Source: Paraspadella gotoi
Lineage: Eukaryota > Chaetognatha
Reading direction: 5' to 3'
DNA: 64,000 nt
Assembly (NCBI GenBank): GCA_051294375.1
Contig: CM119270.1
Span: 3,157,436 to 3,221,435 of the forward strand
Position 1 is the first letter of the stretch. Each line of letters opens with the position of its first letter. A model generated the notes under the pieces. The model was not told where the DNA came from and did not search any database. It was given only the letters and a program-made list of their open reading frames with translations. Position numbers and translations under genes: made by a program. Positions 32,891 to 44,696 of this stretch are shown here, in pieces.

Positions 32891-34876
32891 TTAATCTTTC
32901 CGGACAGGATCGCAGGTATCGACGTGATCGACGATCGTGGTCCTGTCGCGATACTTAGACGGCGTCTGGTAGTTGTGAAGCACCGGGCGGATGAGCGTCT
33001 TGATCCTTTCCAGGGGCGTGCCCGGCGTCAGAAGAACCTTGATGACGGCCGTCGCGGGCACACAGACCATTGAGGCGAAGGCCATGGATTGGCCGATGGT
33101 CAAAGCCCAGGTGGGGTACTGGTAATCGTTGTAGGTTAACGGCTGAAACATGACGATGGAGAAGATCAAGATGCCCAGGGTCACCGCCGGAGTTAGGTAG
33201 CTCCAGCAGATGGAGAACCAGGGACTGATGCGGAACCCCAGCATGACTTCGAGATTATCGCTGAAACGCTTGGCGCCGTAGAACCAGGCGACGGTGACCG
33301 CTTCGAAGAAGCAGACCCAAAGGAGTGACATGCCCGAAGCAGCGTAGTAGTCGAACAGCTGGAACACGTACATCCCGCCCTGGGTCACCATGGTGAGGCC
33401 GAGCAGGTAGGACACCGTGACGACGGCCAAAGTGATGTAGGGGCGGCGGTGGCGCAGCTGCCTGGGAAACTTGTCGATGATGGCGGTGAGGAAGGCCTCC
33501 ACGCCGACAATCTGACTCCCGAGACCCAGAGTGATGATCATGACAAAGAACAATACGCTCCACAGTTGCGGCAGAGAGGGCATGAGAGCGATAGCCTTAG
33601 GGTAAGCGATGAAGGCCAACCCGGGACCCTTCTCCGCCACTTCCGATACGGCCACGCCTCTCTCTTTGGCCATGAAGCCAAGGATGGAGAAAATGGCAAC
33701 GCCTCCATATAAGGAAGTGGCGCTGTTGATGGAGGCCACGATGATGCAATCCTTGTAGCAATTGTTGTAGAAGTTGTTGTAGGATCCGAGAGCGATCATG
33801 GCTCCCAACGCGATGGCATAGGAGAAGAAGATCTGAGTGCCGGCATCGACCCAGACCTGAGCTTCGGCCAGCTTGGTCAGGTTGGGCTTCAGGTAAAACT
33901 CTATCCCGTCTCCGGCCCCGGGAAGGGTCACGCCGCGGATGAGAAGGATCGTGATGACGATGTAGGGGAAAGTTGCCGTAAAGTAGACCACTTTCCCAGT
34001 CACCTTTAAGCCTTTAAAAAGGCAGAAAAAAACGAGGATCCAAATGATAAGGAGACAAATGGCGAGCTCCCAGACCAGGTCCCCGACTTGATCGATCCCT
34101 CCTGTGATGCGGAGAACCTTCTTCTCCCAAAACTCCATGACGGGGTCCACGCAATCATCGAGGGTTTGGTTGCCCGCGCCGCCGCGGCTGCAGGCCACCG
34201 TAGCGTTGGCCGCCGTCTGGACGACTCGAGGATAAAAGCATTTGGCCGTGTTCCACGAGTTTTCGCAGTGAGCCCAAGGCAGGAGGCTCACGGAAAAAGA
34301 CATCCAAAGGTAGTAGAGACTCCAAGCCAGTATAATGATGTAGTAGATGTTCAGCAGGAAAGTAATGACCGTGGTGGCGTAGCCGATTCCTTCCATGATG
34401 GGGCAGACGTTCCACGCCCCTATGGGTCCCGTCTGCATAAATTGGCCGAGTGATATCTCCAAGAAAAAAATGGGCAATCCCCCGGCAACCAGGCAGATGA
34501 AGTAAGGGATTAAAAAGGCTCCCCCGCCGTTCTTGTAGCAGAGATAAGGAAACCTCCAAATGTTGCCGAGGCCAACGGCGAATCCGATGCAGGACATGAG
34601 GAAATCCAACTTGCCCGTCCAGGATTCTCGAGCTTGAACCTTGTCCAGGCTGGACGTTTCCGAGGAGGAAGCCGAGGAAGCGTTGGTGTCGCTCTGGCTT
34701 CCTCGCAGCGGCTCGCTGCTGCCCTCCGACCTGCTCAGCTCCCCGTCGGGCTGCTTTGAAACTCCGAGTAGCTTCATGTCCACCGTGAATCCGGGATCAT
34801 CCGCGTCGATGCTCAACGCCGACTCTCCCGGCGCCGATGGGCGGGTCTCGGCCCGAAGGTATTCAGTGGACTTCAT
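32891..34876 (-). CDS. SLC6 sodium/chloride-dependent neurotransmitter or amino-acid transporter, intronless, 661 residues
   Basis: Moves a small amino acid or amine into the cell with Na+ and Cl-. A single uninterrupted exon; start MKSTEYLRAETRP. About 90 Ser-rich residues precede helix 1 (SCIGFAVGLGNIWRFPYLC). Then follow helix 2 (NGGGAFLIPYFICLVAGGLP, ISLGQF), the extracellular loop 2 with Cys pairs and N-x-T sites (ANATVAC, GNQTLDDC), helix 6 (FFSYAIALGAMIALGSYN), and helix 8 LGLGSQIVGVEAF. Twelve membrane segments in all. Spacing and PWAHCENSWNT in loop 2 resemble the GABA/taurine/betaine/creatine group, while GLGSQ in helix 8 (Gly where GABA transporters have Asp) resembles the glycine/proline group, so the substrate is left open. 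Its neighbours all have introns; an intronless gene suggests retroposition or intron loss. Confidence 0.93.
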   Translation of the reverse strand: MKSTEYLRAETRPSAPGESALSIDADDPGFTVDMKLLGVSKQPDGELSRSEGSSEPLRGSQSDTNASSASSSETSSLDKVQARESWTGKLDFLMSCIGFAVGLGNIWRFPYLCYKNGGGAFLIPYFICLVAGGLPIFFLEISLGQFMQTGPIGAWNVCPIMEGIGYATTVITFLLNIYYIIILAWSLYYLWMSFSVSLLPWAHCENSWNTAKCFYPRVVQTAANATVACSRGGAGNQTLDDCVDPVMEFWEKKVLRITGGIDQVGDLVWELAICLLIIWILVFFCLFKGLKVTGKVVYFTATFPYIVITILLIRGVTLPGAGDGIEFYLKPNLTKLAEAQVWVDAGTQIFFSYAIALGAMIALGSYNNFYNNCYKDCIIVASINSATSLYGGVAIFSILGFMAKERGVAVSEVAEKGPGLAFIAYPKAIALMPSLPQLWSVLFFVMIITLGLGSQIVGVEAFLTAIIDKFPRQLRHRRPYITLAVVTVSYLLGLTMVTQGGMYVFQLFDYYAASGMSLLWVCFFEAVTVAWFYGAKRFSDNLEVMLGFRISPWFSICWSYLTPAVTLGILIFSIVMFQPLTYNDYQYPTWALTIGQSMAFASMVCVPATAVIKVLLTPGTPLERIKTLIRPVLHNYQTPSKYRDRTTIVDHVDTCDPVRKD

Positions 34877-35804
34877 TGGATCGGAAGTATGGGGCGATCG
34901 AATCGAATCATCGATCGGCGGGTGGGTTGGGGTTTGAAGGGAGGTTTGAGCTCCCGAAGTATCAAGTTATCACAGATTTGAAGAAGGATGCCATGAGAGG
35001 GCACTGAGTATCGTCGAAATTTAGAATAATCTTTGGTCAGAGTAGTTTATTGTTTTCTTTTTTCCAAAATAAAAAAATATTGGTTTCTGTTCGAATAAAA
35101 AGAAAAAAACAACGATTATCATTATACATGGGAGAGATATTTAAGCTACGTATAATAATAACAAATTTTTTAAAAAAAAAGTAAAAAAGTAAATCACCTC
35201 TTTTTTGTGATACTATATAATCTTGAATGGTATATCTTGAAAGAAAATCCTTAAAAACAAAAAAGCGCAACAAAATTTCTCAGCGAGAAAATGAATATCA
35301 ATTTTTCCGGCCGAATATTTCGAAATGTAAAAATGCCGGGAAAAATATTTTTTAATCCAAAGTAAAATTTAAAAAAAAAAGTAAAAAATAATAAAATGGC
35401 GATGATTTGAGAGAAGGACGTTCAGCGAAAATCAGAGGAGCTTCAGAATTCAGTGCGCCCGGCGAGAGCGAGAGATCGAAAAATGGAGAGAGAGAGAGAG
35501 AGGGAGAGAGAGAGAGAGAGAGAGAAAAGAGGAAAATCGAAAAGTAGTTGAAAGGCCCAACGCGTCGACGTGCAATGAAGAAGGGTTAAACGCAAATCAA
35601 GGTGAGAGGTAACATTACGTACAAACGTTATGACTTTACTTTTTATTCTTTAAATTCTCATTCGCAAACCATCTTTCGCCCCCACCCCCAAGAAAAAAAA
35701 AAAGAAAACACGGCTGCATAGTCAATCACTGATTTTCTCATTAGCAAAATAAATTATTGTAAAATCAATAATATTTTGGGCGTCAAGTTCACTCTTAGAC
35801 TAAG

Positions 35805-35838
<34 letters not shown>

Positions 35839-36318
35839 GGACCAACTCGACGATCATAAATGAGGAAAAAACGTTGTTTACAAAAAAACCAAAAAACGCA
35901 TTGACTTTGAGCCATATTTTTTTTTCAATTTGGAAAACTGACGCGAACGATCAACCTCATACAGTTTGAGGCAATCCGAAATAACAAGACTCGCAAAAAT
36001 AGTATTTTTAAACAATACACATTTAATCAGTTATTGGGTTAAACAAAAAAAAAAAAGAATGTTAATTCACCAATCGCAACCATCCTTACAGGGAATTAAA
36101 CTTACTTTAAACTGGTTAATCCGAAGAGAAAGTGAAGGAAGACCGAAACCGAAATTGATTCCTCAACTCGGATCCCGTTTCAAAAAAATATAATAAAAAA
36201 AGCTCTGGGATCGAGATTCGAGAAAAGTCTAGAAAGTTCTATTTCTGTCTCGAACCATAATTCGATTCGGGTTTGAACTCCCTCCGCTCCCGCTCCGCCC
36301 AAACTCTTCTTCTTCTTC

Positions 36319-36335
36319 TTCTCCCTCTCTCTCTC

Positions 36336-36393
<58 letters not shown>
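36319..36393. repeat. (CT)n tract upstream of the SLC6 gene
   Basis: CT run with two interruptions, about 150 bp before foldback element A. Confidence 0.95.
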
Positions 36394-36546
36394 AAGCGTG
36401 ATACGAAGAGAGAGTTCGGGCAACATTCGCCGGTTATCGATTCATAATAAATGGAAGAGGCCGGAGAGGGGGGGGAAAGAACAAGAAAAATAAAAAGTCA
36501 GATAAATATAAACCGTAAGAAAACTCGAGAATAAAAAGCTACGTAG

Positions 36547-38951
36547 TAGACACATTTAAATCCGATTCTTTTTAAGATAGAAATCTCAGGAAAACGGCAT
36601 TCTTTTCCTTTTTTCCGTTCTATCTGAATATATGACTTTTTGTTAGACTTTTTAAAATTCTTGGCCCTCCCCAGGAGCGCCAAAGTGCCACGAGCATCAA
36701 AATTCACATATATTCGTAGATTTCTTGAACAAGTTCTATTTAAATTTAATTTTCTAATATAATTAGTTCATTCCTGACTAGAATATTGCATTGCAAGTTA
36801 GTTAATATATTAAAAAAATAGTTTTAGGTGCTTATTATGTTTGAAAACTATTTTTACAAACCGGAAGTTACCAAAAACAGCAAAAAATTAGTTCTAAAGA
36901 TACAAACTAATTTTATCAATTTGCTAGATATGTTATATGTTCTTTTTTATTATTTATTTAAAAGTATAATTTAAATATTTTATTTAATTATTAGATAGTT
37001 TAATTATGCAGACGCACAAGCCTTTTTACCTTAACTTTGACGTTTAAAATGGCTGATGAACTTTCATTGTATTTTATGTCAGATACCCAAATCAATAATA
37101 CCAATATATATTGTTATAATAGAGAAATATAGTGTAAAGACATTACAAAAAAAAATTAAATGTAATTGTTGTTGTAAAAGACTTCATCTTTATTTCAAAC
37201 TCAATTTAAAAACCACAAAAAAAAAAAAATATGCAAGACAAACAACGAAAAAAAAGAGTGAATAAACAAAAAGTCAATCTCTTGAACCCTTGAACCTTCT
37301 CTAAATTGTGGTGGTGGATGATCCCGATCACCACGGTCGCACAATGACTCCCCCGTCTCTACTCGCCGAGGCAGAGGGAGACCTCTGGAAAAGCAATAAG
37401 CAACCAATGCCCTCTAATCACCTGTAGCAACCAAATTTTAAAATCAGCACGGACAGGCCCTGGCCTACCTTATCTGAAAAGAGGGCAACTGGCAGGTATT
37501 TAAAGTCAAATTGAGTCGCACTAGATCTGTTCCTCATCGAAACATTACCTGACCCAGTGACCCACATATAACAGTTTAGTCGGTAAAGAAACTGAGGTTG
37601 ACTTGACCCTCTCATGACCCAATCTTATCGGTACTACCTTTTATTTGTCCACGTAGGGGTGGCTATCTTTATGTTGAGCTCTCTTTATTAATTTTGTCTT
37701 ATTATTTCCCTTCTATCTCTTATCTATTCTTATCTATCCTTTTATTTTTTAATACAAAATTTTTTTGGTATTAAATGAAATTGATTTAGTTAATGTTAGT
37801 TACTATTACAGTTTTTATAATTTTTTCAAGTTAATATTTTCTACATTTATATTTAATAAATAGTTCTATTTTAAACAATTAACTGAACCTAAACATTCTT
37901 TTTCCTTCATTTCCTATTCACTATCTCTCAATCTCAGTATTCCTGATAGTAATATACATCTTGAGATAAAAAAGCTGCCTGTTCCAGAAATCAGGAATCC
38001 AGTATATCAAAAGTGACATATATAGATAGAGCAATAAAAAATGAATCAGAATGGTGGTCACCTATGATTTGTAGCTTTAAAGCTAGTTAAGAAAAATGTG
38101 TTTATTGTCCGTGCTGATTTTAAATGAGGACTTGAGCTTTCCCCTTTATTCGTCTGAAGCTGTCATTTGGCTTGACAACTTCTCTGAGGAGAGTCATAGT
38201 TGCGACAGGTGATTAGAGGGCATTGGTTGCTTATTGCCTTTCCAGAGGTCTCCCTCTGTCTCAGCGAGCGGAGACGGGGGAGTCATTGTGCGGCCGTGGT
38301 GGTTGGGATCATCCACCACCATGATTTAGGGAAGGTTCAAAGGTTCAAGAGATTGACTTTTTTTTTATTCAATTTTTTATTTTTTTTAATGTCTTTACAC
38401 CATATTTCTCTATTATAACAATATATATTGGTATTATTGATTTAGGTATCTGACATAAAATACAATGAAAGTTCATCAGTCATTTTAAACATCAAAGTTA
38501 AAGTAAAAAAGCTTGCGCGTCTGCATAATTAAACTTTTGAAATAAATGATAAAAAGAACATGTAACATATCTAACGAATTTATAAAAGTAGTTCGTAGCT
38601 TTAGAACTAATTTTTTGCTGTTTTTGATAACTTCCGGTTTGTAAAAATAGTTTTTCAACATAATAAGCACCTAAAACTATTTTTTAAATATATTAACTAA
38701 CTTGCAATGCAATATTCTAGTCAGGAATGAACTAATTATATTAGAAAATTAAATTTAAATAGAACTTGTTCAAGAAATCTACGAATATATGTGAATTTGA
38801 TGCTCGTGGCACTTTGGCGCTCCTGGGGAGGGCCAAGAATTTTAAAAAAGTCTAACAAAAGTCATATATTCAGATAGAACGGAAAAAAAGGAAAAGAATG
38901 CCGTTTTCCTGAGATTTCTATCTTAAAAAGAATCGGATTTAAATGTGTCTA
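36547..38951. mobile_element. Foldback DNA element A, 2.4 kb, with 8-bp target duplication
   Basis: Arms of about 0.9 kb (36547 to about 37450 and about 38100 to 38951) are inverted copies of each other with small differences, enclosing a loop of about 0.65 kb. Termini read TAGACACATTTAAATCC and the complement. Both sides carry CTACGTAG (36539-36546 and 38952-38959), a palindrome that doubles as target duplication. No transposase reading frame is visible. Confidence 0.85.
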
Positions 38952-39431
38952 CTACGTAGCTGAGTCAGACTACCAAGTTTGCCGTCTCGGCCGAGAGACG
39001 GGTAACGTTATAACATCTGTCATCTCTTCATTCGTAAAACGGCTTGTGGTGAAAAAATAAACTAAAGCGTGATTAAATGTAAAAAATTATACAAACTTGA
39101 TTCCAAAAAGAGGTGATTTAGTTATTGCATTACGGCAACACCCTTCATGAAAAATTTATAAAAAGTCAAAATAAACAAAAATGTGAGTTCAAATTTCTCT
39201 CGAAAATCGAAACATTTCCAAGCTGCCAAGTCCAGAGGGAATTCTTTAGCGAACATGAAAGCAAAATTGTTTCTTATATATAATTATGATTTTAGAAGAA
39301 CTTTGGAGTTTTAAAAAAAGTTTTCGGGATCTTTTGTAAAAGAAGAAACGTGACATGAATTACATTTACAACTACATATAATACGTAAATAAAAAGCATT
39401 CGTAAGTTAAATGTAAAATGGAAAAAAATAT

Positions 39432-42400
39432 TTAAAATTCACAAGAGAGAAGAAGAAGAAGAAAGCGCGGCGAAGACGGACGACGAAGCTGACGAACCAC
39501 TGGAGAGATTGTAGGACTGCCCTTGCAAGACCGGACTAGCTTGCCCGTGGGAATCCGGTCCGCCGCCGCCACCGCCGCCACCCAGATGATGTCCGTTGGA
39601 AGCGCTGTTGAGCAACGGGTGGGCAAGAAACGGCGATGGGACCGCCCTAGCACCGCCCGGCGGAACGTTGAGTCCCGGCGCCAAGTGGTGAGCCAGATGC
39701 GACGCCGCGGCGGCGGCCATGTTGAGAGCGACGCCGGGATTGACGGCGCCGGGCGATGGGGATGCTGAGCCGGCGGAATGTAGCGGGTGATTGACCCCGA
39801 CCAAGTTGGAGACGTTGTCCGAGTGGAAGTTGGAAGGAGAGAGAAGATGAGAGGGGTGGTGATGGTGGCTCGTCGAGTGATGGTGGTGAGAGTGATGATG
39901 AGGATGATGATGATGGTGATGATGATGCGCCTGATGGTGATTGTGGGCGTGGTGAGGTCCCGAGAGTGTCGAGAGGTGAAGATAACCGTTGGCGATGTTC
40001 GAAGACGACGACGATGGCGGAACGGAAGTGGACGACGCGGGTCTCGACGACGACGTAGAAGCGATTGGATGCGACGACGGCGACGCCGACGACGACGACG
40101 GGGGCGGCGCCGTCGAAGGCGAAATAGAAGACGGCGACAGATCGGGAAAGAGCTCTTTCTCCGCGGCGCGGAATAGCACGTCGTCCAGAATCTTGGGTTT
40201 GGTCGCCGAAGAATCGCCTTCCCGACGTCGACACTCGGCCATGGCGTTGGCGGCGCTGGCGGCCACGGCGGCTGCGGCGGCGGCGTCGCCGACCGCCGTG
40301 GAGCTCTTCTCCGGGGAGGCGTAGACGCCGTGGACGCGACGTTCGTGGCGCTGAAGTTGATACTTGAGCGAAAAGGTTTTTTGACAGAGGCAGCACTGAA
40401 AGTTTCTGGCTCGAGCGTGAACCGCCACTTGATGATTGCGCATGTGATGTTTTTGGCTGAAGGCCTTTCCGCATTCCTGAACATGAAAATTGGGAAGGAT
40501 GTGAATTGTGGATGATGGGTTAAACCATTTGCTTCGTCATTATCATTTTTCTATTTATTTATTAGTCATCGTTTACTTTTTTTTTTCATTTAGTCATATT
40601 TATTATTTATTCACGCACTTTCTCCCATGGGCAACTACACGATTCTTGACCCGTGATCCACGACTCACCCCGCAGTGATATTCCTTCTTTAACTCGTGAA
40701 CGGTCCTTTCGTGTCGTGTCATGTGATGCTTTTCCGTGAAACCCTTGCCGCAAATGTTGCACGTGTGCAGCATCTTGGAGACGCTGGCCAACCTGCGTCC
40801 GTCGAGGTCGTCGAGTCCCTCGACGCCGCCCGTCGGTGATTTGATCAAAGCGAGTCCGTTGGATCCGACACTGACGCCGTCGATGGAGACGACCTTGACC
40901 TCATCGGCGCCTTCGCTCGATCCGGCCTCGTTCCGGATGTCACCGGCCCCCGGATGAAATTGATCCCTGTGCCGTTTGAGGTGATGCTTGTGAACGAAGG
41001 CTTTAGGGCATCGATCGCAGGCGAAGGGTTTCTGTTTGGGTTGAAGCAGAGAGATTTGATGATTGGCCGTCGCGATCTCGTCGGGGCGAAACTCCTGGTT
41101 CGATCGGACAGCGGAGCCCGACGCCGCTCCGCCCGGCGGCATGATGGCCTTCATCTCCACTGGGGGGCCCGCTCCAGTCCCGGGAGGGAAACCGTTGAGT
41201 TGAGAAGTGAGACCGCCGAGTCCGTTGGCGTGATAAGTGACGGCCTGGAGGCCTCGCTTGATGTGGCTGCGCACGTGCTTCTTCCAGTGATCCCCACGAC
41301 TGAAAGTCTTCTCGCAGAATCGGCACGCGTAGGGTCGCTCGCCGGTGTGAACGCGCGTGTGGATCTTGAGCTGGAAGCCGAACACGAAGCCTTTGCCGCA
41401 CTGGAAGATGGAGGGATGGGAAACACTCAAGTTTTTGCGGCAAAAATATTAATTTTATGTACGTACAATTGAAACAGGCTTTGAAATATTAAACCACTTC
41501 ATTGATAGGGAAGCCAGGTACTGGATTGAAAGATTGCAGGGTCCTGCTACATGTATTTGATTATTTTGTAAGAGGGATGAATTCCTTAACCAACCATAGC
41601 CTATCCAAAGTCAGGGAGAAATTATGACGATTCTATCCTTTTATAATTTAATAATTTTTTTTTTAAGCCAGGTTTCTTACTTCATCGCATATGTGAACTT
41701 TTTCTCTCGCTCCAGACGTCGGTTGCTCTTTGTGTCGATTCTCATGTCTTTTCCAAGCATCCCACCGATAAAACGTTTTTTCACACTGACGAAAAAAGAA
41801 AAAAATTAAAAGAAATGTCGTAGGCAATATTAAATGACGAGACGGATTTAACCTGACTACACGAATACGGCCGGTATCCCGTGTGAAGCCGATTGTGAAT
41901 GCGGAGTTTGTCGCCGCGAGTGAAGCCTTTGCCACAAGTCCTGATTTGGGTAAACGAAACCATGGTTTTCATTTTTTCAAACACAGATTATTTGAAAAAG
42001 CACCATAATGCGTTTAATGAAGCTCCAATAGCCAAACACGTTTTCTTTTCGATAAATTGCTAACCCGCAAAAGAATTTCTTTTCTCGTTGTGTCAAAGCG
42101 ACGTAAGGGACGACGGCTTTGGAAGGAGATTCGCCGACTGAATCCGCGACAGAGTTGGCGGGTTCCGAGGGGCAGGCGGGTTCGGCGGGGCGGGAGGAAT
42201 CTTCCGAAGAGAAACTGGGGTTCGTTGGAGTTGTCTGCAAATTTACGAGTTTTTTAAGGTTAATTCGCGTCTTTTTTTCTCAGACTATTTCTATCTTCGC
42301 ATATTTCTTTACAATAATTATCTATCACAACTGTTAACCCCGATGAAGGCTTGAAGAATACAAGCCGAAACATGTCCGTTGTTCTATAAAATTCAAATCT

Positions 42401-42898
42401 TTTTCGCTAAATAATTATCTAATAAAAACGTTACAACATTCTAATTTCGCATTGTAGTCGGGCAATGCCCGACTACAGCATCTACATTTCTCTTCTCCCA
42501 AGACAAAGAATCACAAGAGCAATTGACAACCCAGGATCCCCAATCCTCAACCCACCAAGGGTTTCTCGTCGATCTCTTGAGAGGGAAAGAATACTTGGGC
42601 GGTGCCGTGCTCGTTCTTCAAGTGCTTCGTCAAGTCGGCGATGAGCGGGAAACGCTTTCGACACGTGAAGCAGGTGAACTCTTTGATTTCGTCGTTCTGA
42701 ACGAGCATCGTCGTCGTGATCTCCATCATCTCACCGATTTGAGTGAAACGATGGAGATAAGAGTTATGATGCTTTTTTTTTTTTGCTTCCACGGCTTTGG
42801 CCAAGCGCCGTTTAGAAGCGGTCCCTTTTTTTGGAGGCAACAGACCAAAATTTTCCCGAAAATGAGGCCAGAATTTTGAAGGAAACAAGTCGCTACAT
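39432..42898 (-). CDS. C2H2 zinc-finger protein with about nine fingers, 5' exon unresolved
   Basis: Probable DNA-binding transcription factor. Exons: about 42898-42556 (5' boundary unsure), 42234-42065, 41940-41853, 41785-41681, 41400-40669 and about 40479-39432. Fingers are split across exons so that joins recreate C-x2-C pairs: [10 protein letters not shown]...H (1), FFCGTCGKGF (2), YSCSQCEKTF (3), HICDECGKGF (4), [10 protein letters not shown] (5), [10 protein letters not shown] (6), [10 protein letters not shown] (7), YHCGECGKAF (8), [10 protein letters not shown] (9). Linkers TGERPYAC and TGYRPYSC are canonical. The last exon adds ~260 residues rich in Ala, Ser, Pro and a long His run near 39850-39960. 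No KRAB, BTB or SCAN domain is seen. The start codon is not certain; an in-frame ATG pair lies near 42735. I cannot name an orthologue. Confidence 0.82.
41500..41630 (+). repeat. Short dispersed repeat family, copy 3 of 4
   Basis: Begins TGATAGGGAAGCCAGGTACT, contains GATTATTTTGTAAGAGGGATG, and ends CTATCCAAAGTCAGGGAG. It lies in a zinc-finger gene intron, on the strand opposite to the gene. Confidence 0.75.
42325..42409 (+). ncRNA. Hammerhead-ribozyme-like motif 1
   Basis: CCGATGA, a stem GGCTTG/CAAGCC and GAAACATGTCC give the outline of a hammerhead core (CUGANGA, helix II, GAAA), with a C for U at position 4 and one extra A before helix II. The segment is bounded by the 12-bp direct repeat AATAATTATCTA (42313-42324, 42410-42421), as if inserted. 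Probably degraded. Confidence 0.45.
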
Positions 42899-43218
42899 CT
42901 GAAGCAATATATTATAACGAAAACGGAATAATAAATGGCAGGAATTTGGCGGGAGGTACAATGTTCATTATGTCGTAAATTATACATATATTTTATAATT
43001 AAATATGTAATAAATCATGTAGAAATCGTTTCTCCCCCCCCACCAAATAATGTTCGACAATAATGCGAAAAGTGAAAATAGAATTTGGCTGCGAATAAAA
43101 TTTAAAAAAAAAATTCGTTCACCAATATTTAACATTCGAAACAGCACAATGACTAAATCTCTACACGTGACATAGAGAAACTCGGTAACAAAAAAAAAAA
43201 AAAAAAAAAAAAAAGGAA
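42899..43218. other. Spacer between ING gene and zinc-finger gene
   Basis: About 320 bp, AT-rich with a poly-A/T run next to the ING stop. It may contain the missing first exon of the zinc-finger gene, but none is supportable. Confidence 0.4.
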
Positions 43219-43447
43219 TCAAGCGGCGTGCTTGCCCTTAACGGTGCTCTTGTCTCCCCTGCAATTGGGGCAGAACCATTTGCCTTTGGGCTTGGTGGAG
43301 AGATTGACGCAAGAAAAGTGAAACCATTCGATCTCGCAATTGTCGTTGTCGCATCCGATCATCTCGCCGAAGGAGACTTGGTCGCAGAGGCAATAGGTGG
43401 GTTCGTCGGGATCGATCGCCGCGCCGATGAACTGCGGCACTTTTTCC

Positions 43448-43479
<32 letters not shown>

Positions 43480-44696
43480 GCCGCCTTTGCTCCGCCTCTT
43501 GTTCTTCTTCATCTTCTTTCTCGGGGGTTTGGAGGGTTCGTTGTCGCCGCGTCCGTCGTCGTCGTCGTAGTCGTCGTCGTTGTTTCTCGTTTCCTTCGAC
43601 GACGTCTTCCTAAGGACGGAAGGATCGTCGTCGTCTTTGCGATTGCGACGCGAGGAGCCGCGTTTGGCGCTGCCGCCGCCCGAGTCCTTCGATCTCTCAC
43701 TTTCTCTATCGAAGTCTTTTCCTCCGCGGTCCGTCTTACCGCCGCTCTTCTCCCCGCCCCCGCCGCTTTTCTCTCCTCCCGTTCCTCCCTTCTCCTCCTT
43801 CGTCCTTCCCTCCTTCTCCTCCCTGCCGCCGACGGAGGTGGATGAGGAAGAGGCAGCCGCAGCCGCTCCAGTCGCGGCAGATCCCTCGCGCTTTCCTCCC
43901 TCCGTCTTTTTGTCGCGATCGCTTTTGGTCACATCCTGTTCCGAGTTTTGTTTTCGAGGCTTCAACGAGGAAGAGGACGAGGAGGCGGCGGGCCCGTCGG
44001 ATCTTTCCTTGGAGTTCTCCTTCGAAGCGCCGCCCGACGACGCCGAGTCTTTCAGCTTCGGAGTTTCGCTGCCGCGTCCGCCGCCGCCGCCGCCGCCGCC
44101 GCCGCGACCGGCGCTGACGAGGTTTTCGAACTCGAGGTCGAGCAGACGGCTGCGATTGTCGATGTGCTCCATGATGGTGGCCACCAGCTGATGGGGGGAA
44201 AGAATAATAATAATTAATTAATGAAATGACAATGCAGGAAGAGGAAGGTGGAATGGAAAGGGGGGGAAGAAAAAAGGAAGGAAAGCGATAAGACATTGAG
44301 TTTATATCTTACAACAGAAGAAATATAACCTGCAACTTTTCATCACCAATCTCTTGTCCTTTGATCAAGGATCTCTGCATGGAATTGATGGCCTTGCGCT
44401 TGGCGGCCACGTCGGAATCTTCCTCTTCGTATCGGAGCTTTGCCGACTCCACATCTCGTAGAATTTCCTAAACGATATGTCCACAAACCAATAAACTACG
44501 TACATACTAAGTTTAATTAGAATCAATTTTGAAGACATCCCTTTCACTTTCAGCTTGCCTGGTATTGAGCGTCCAGCTCGCGAATCTGCGAGATACTGCG
44601 CTGCAGGTCGTCGGGAAGTTCCTCCAAGCAATCGATGTATCTCTCTAAATATTTGGCCGAAACGACGGCTTCCAACGCCCCGTGGTTGAACATCAT
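43219..44696 (-). CDS. ING: ING1/ING2-type PHD-finger protein, 414 residues, with a GC-AG intron
   Basis: ING proteins read H3K4me3 and tether histone acetyltransferase or Sin3/HDAC complexes. Three exons of 46, 46 and 323 codons: 44696-44559, 44467-44330 and 44187-43219. The N-terminal ING helices are present ([73 protein letters not shown]). The PHD finger at the end shows C4HC3: [37 protein letters not shown], closest to ING1/2. Between them lies a ~200-residue Gly/Lys/Ser/Asp-rich linker, much longer than in vertebrate ING (about 280 residues total). Intron 1 begins CAG|GCAAGC, a GC donor with textbook context. A lysine-rich nuclear localisation stretch ([11 protein letters not shown]) precedes the PHD finger. 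Confidence 0.93.

Larger units (their letters stand above)
34877..39431. other. 4.5-kb spacer upstream of the SLC6 gene, mostly repeats
   Basis: Contains (GA)n tracts (35482-35523, 35810-35834), a (CT)n tract (36319-36393) and the foldback element at 36547-38951. No coding exon recognised. Confidence 0.6.
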
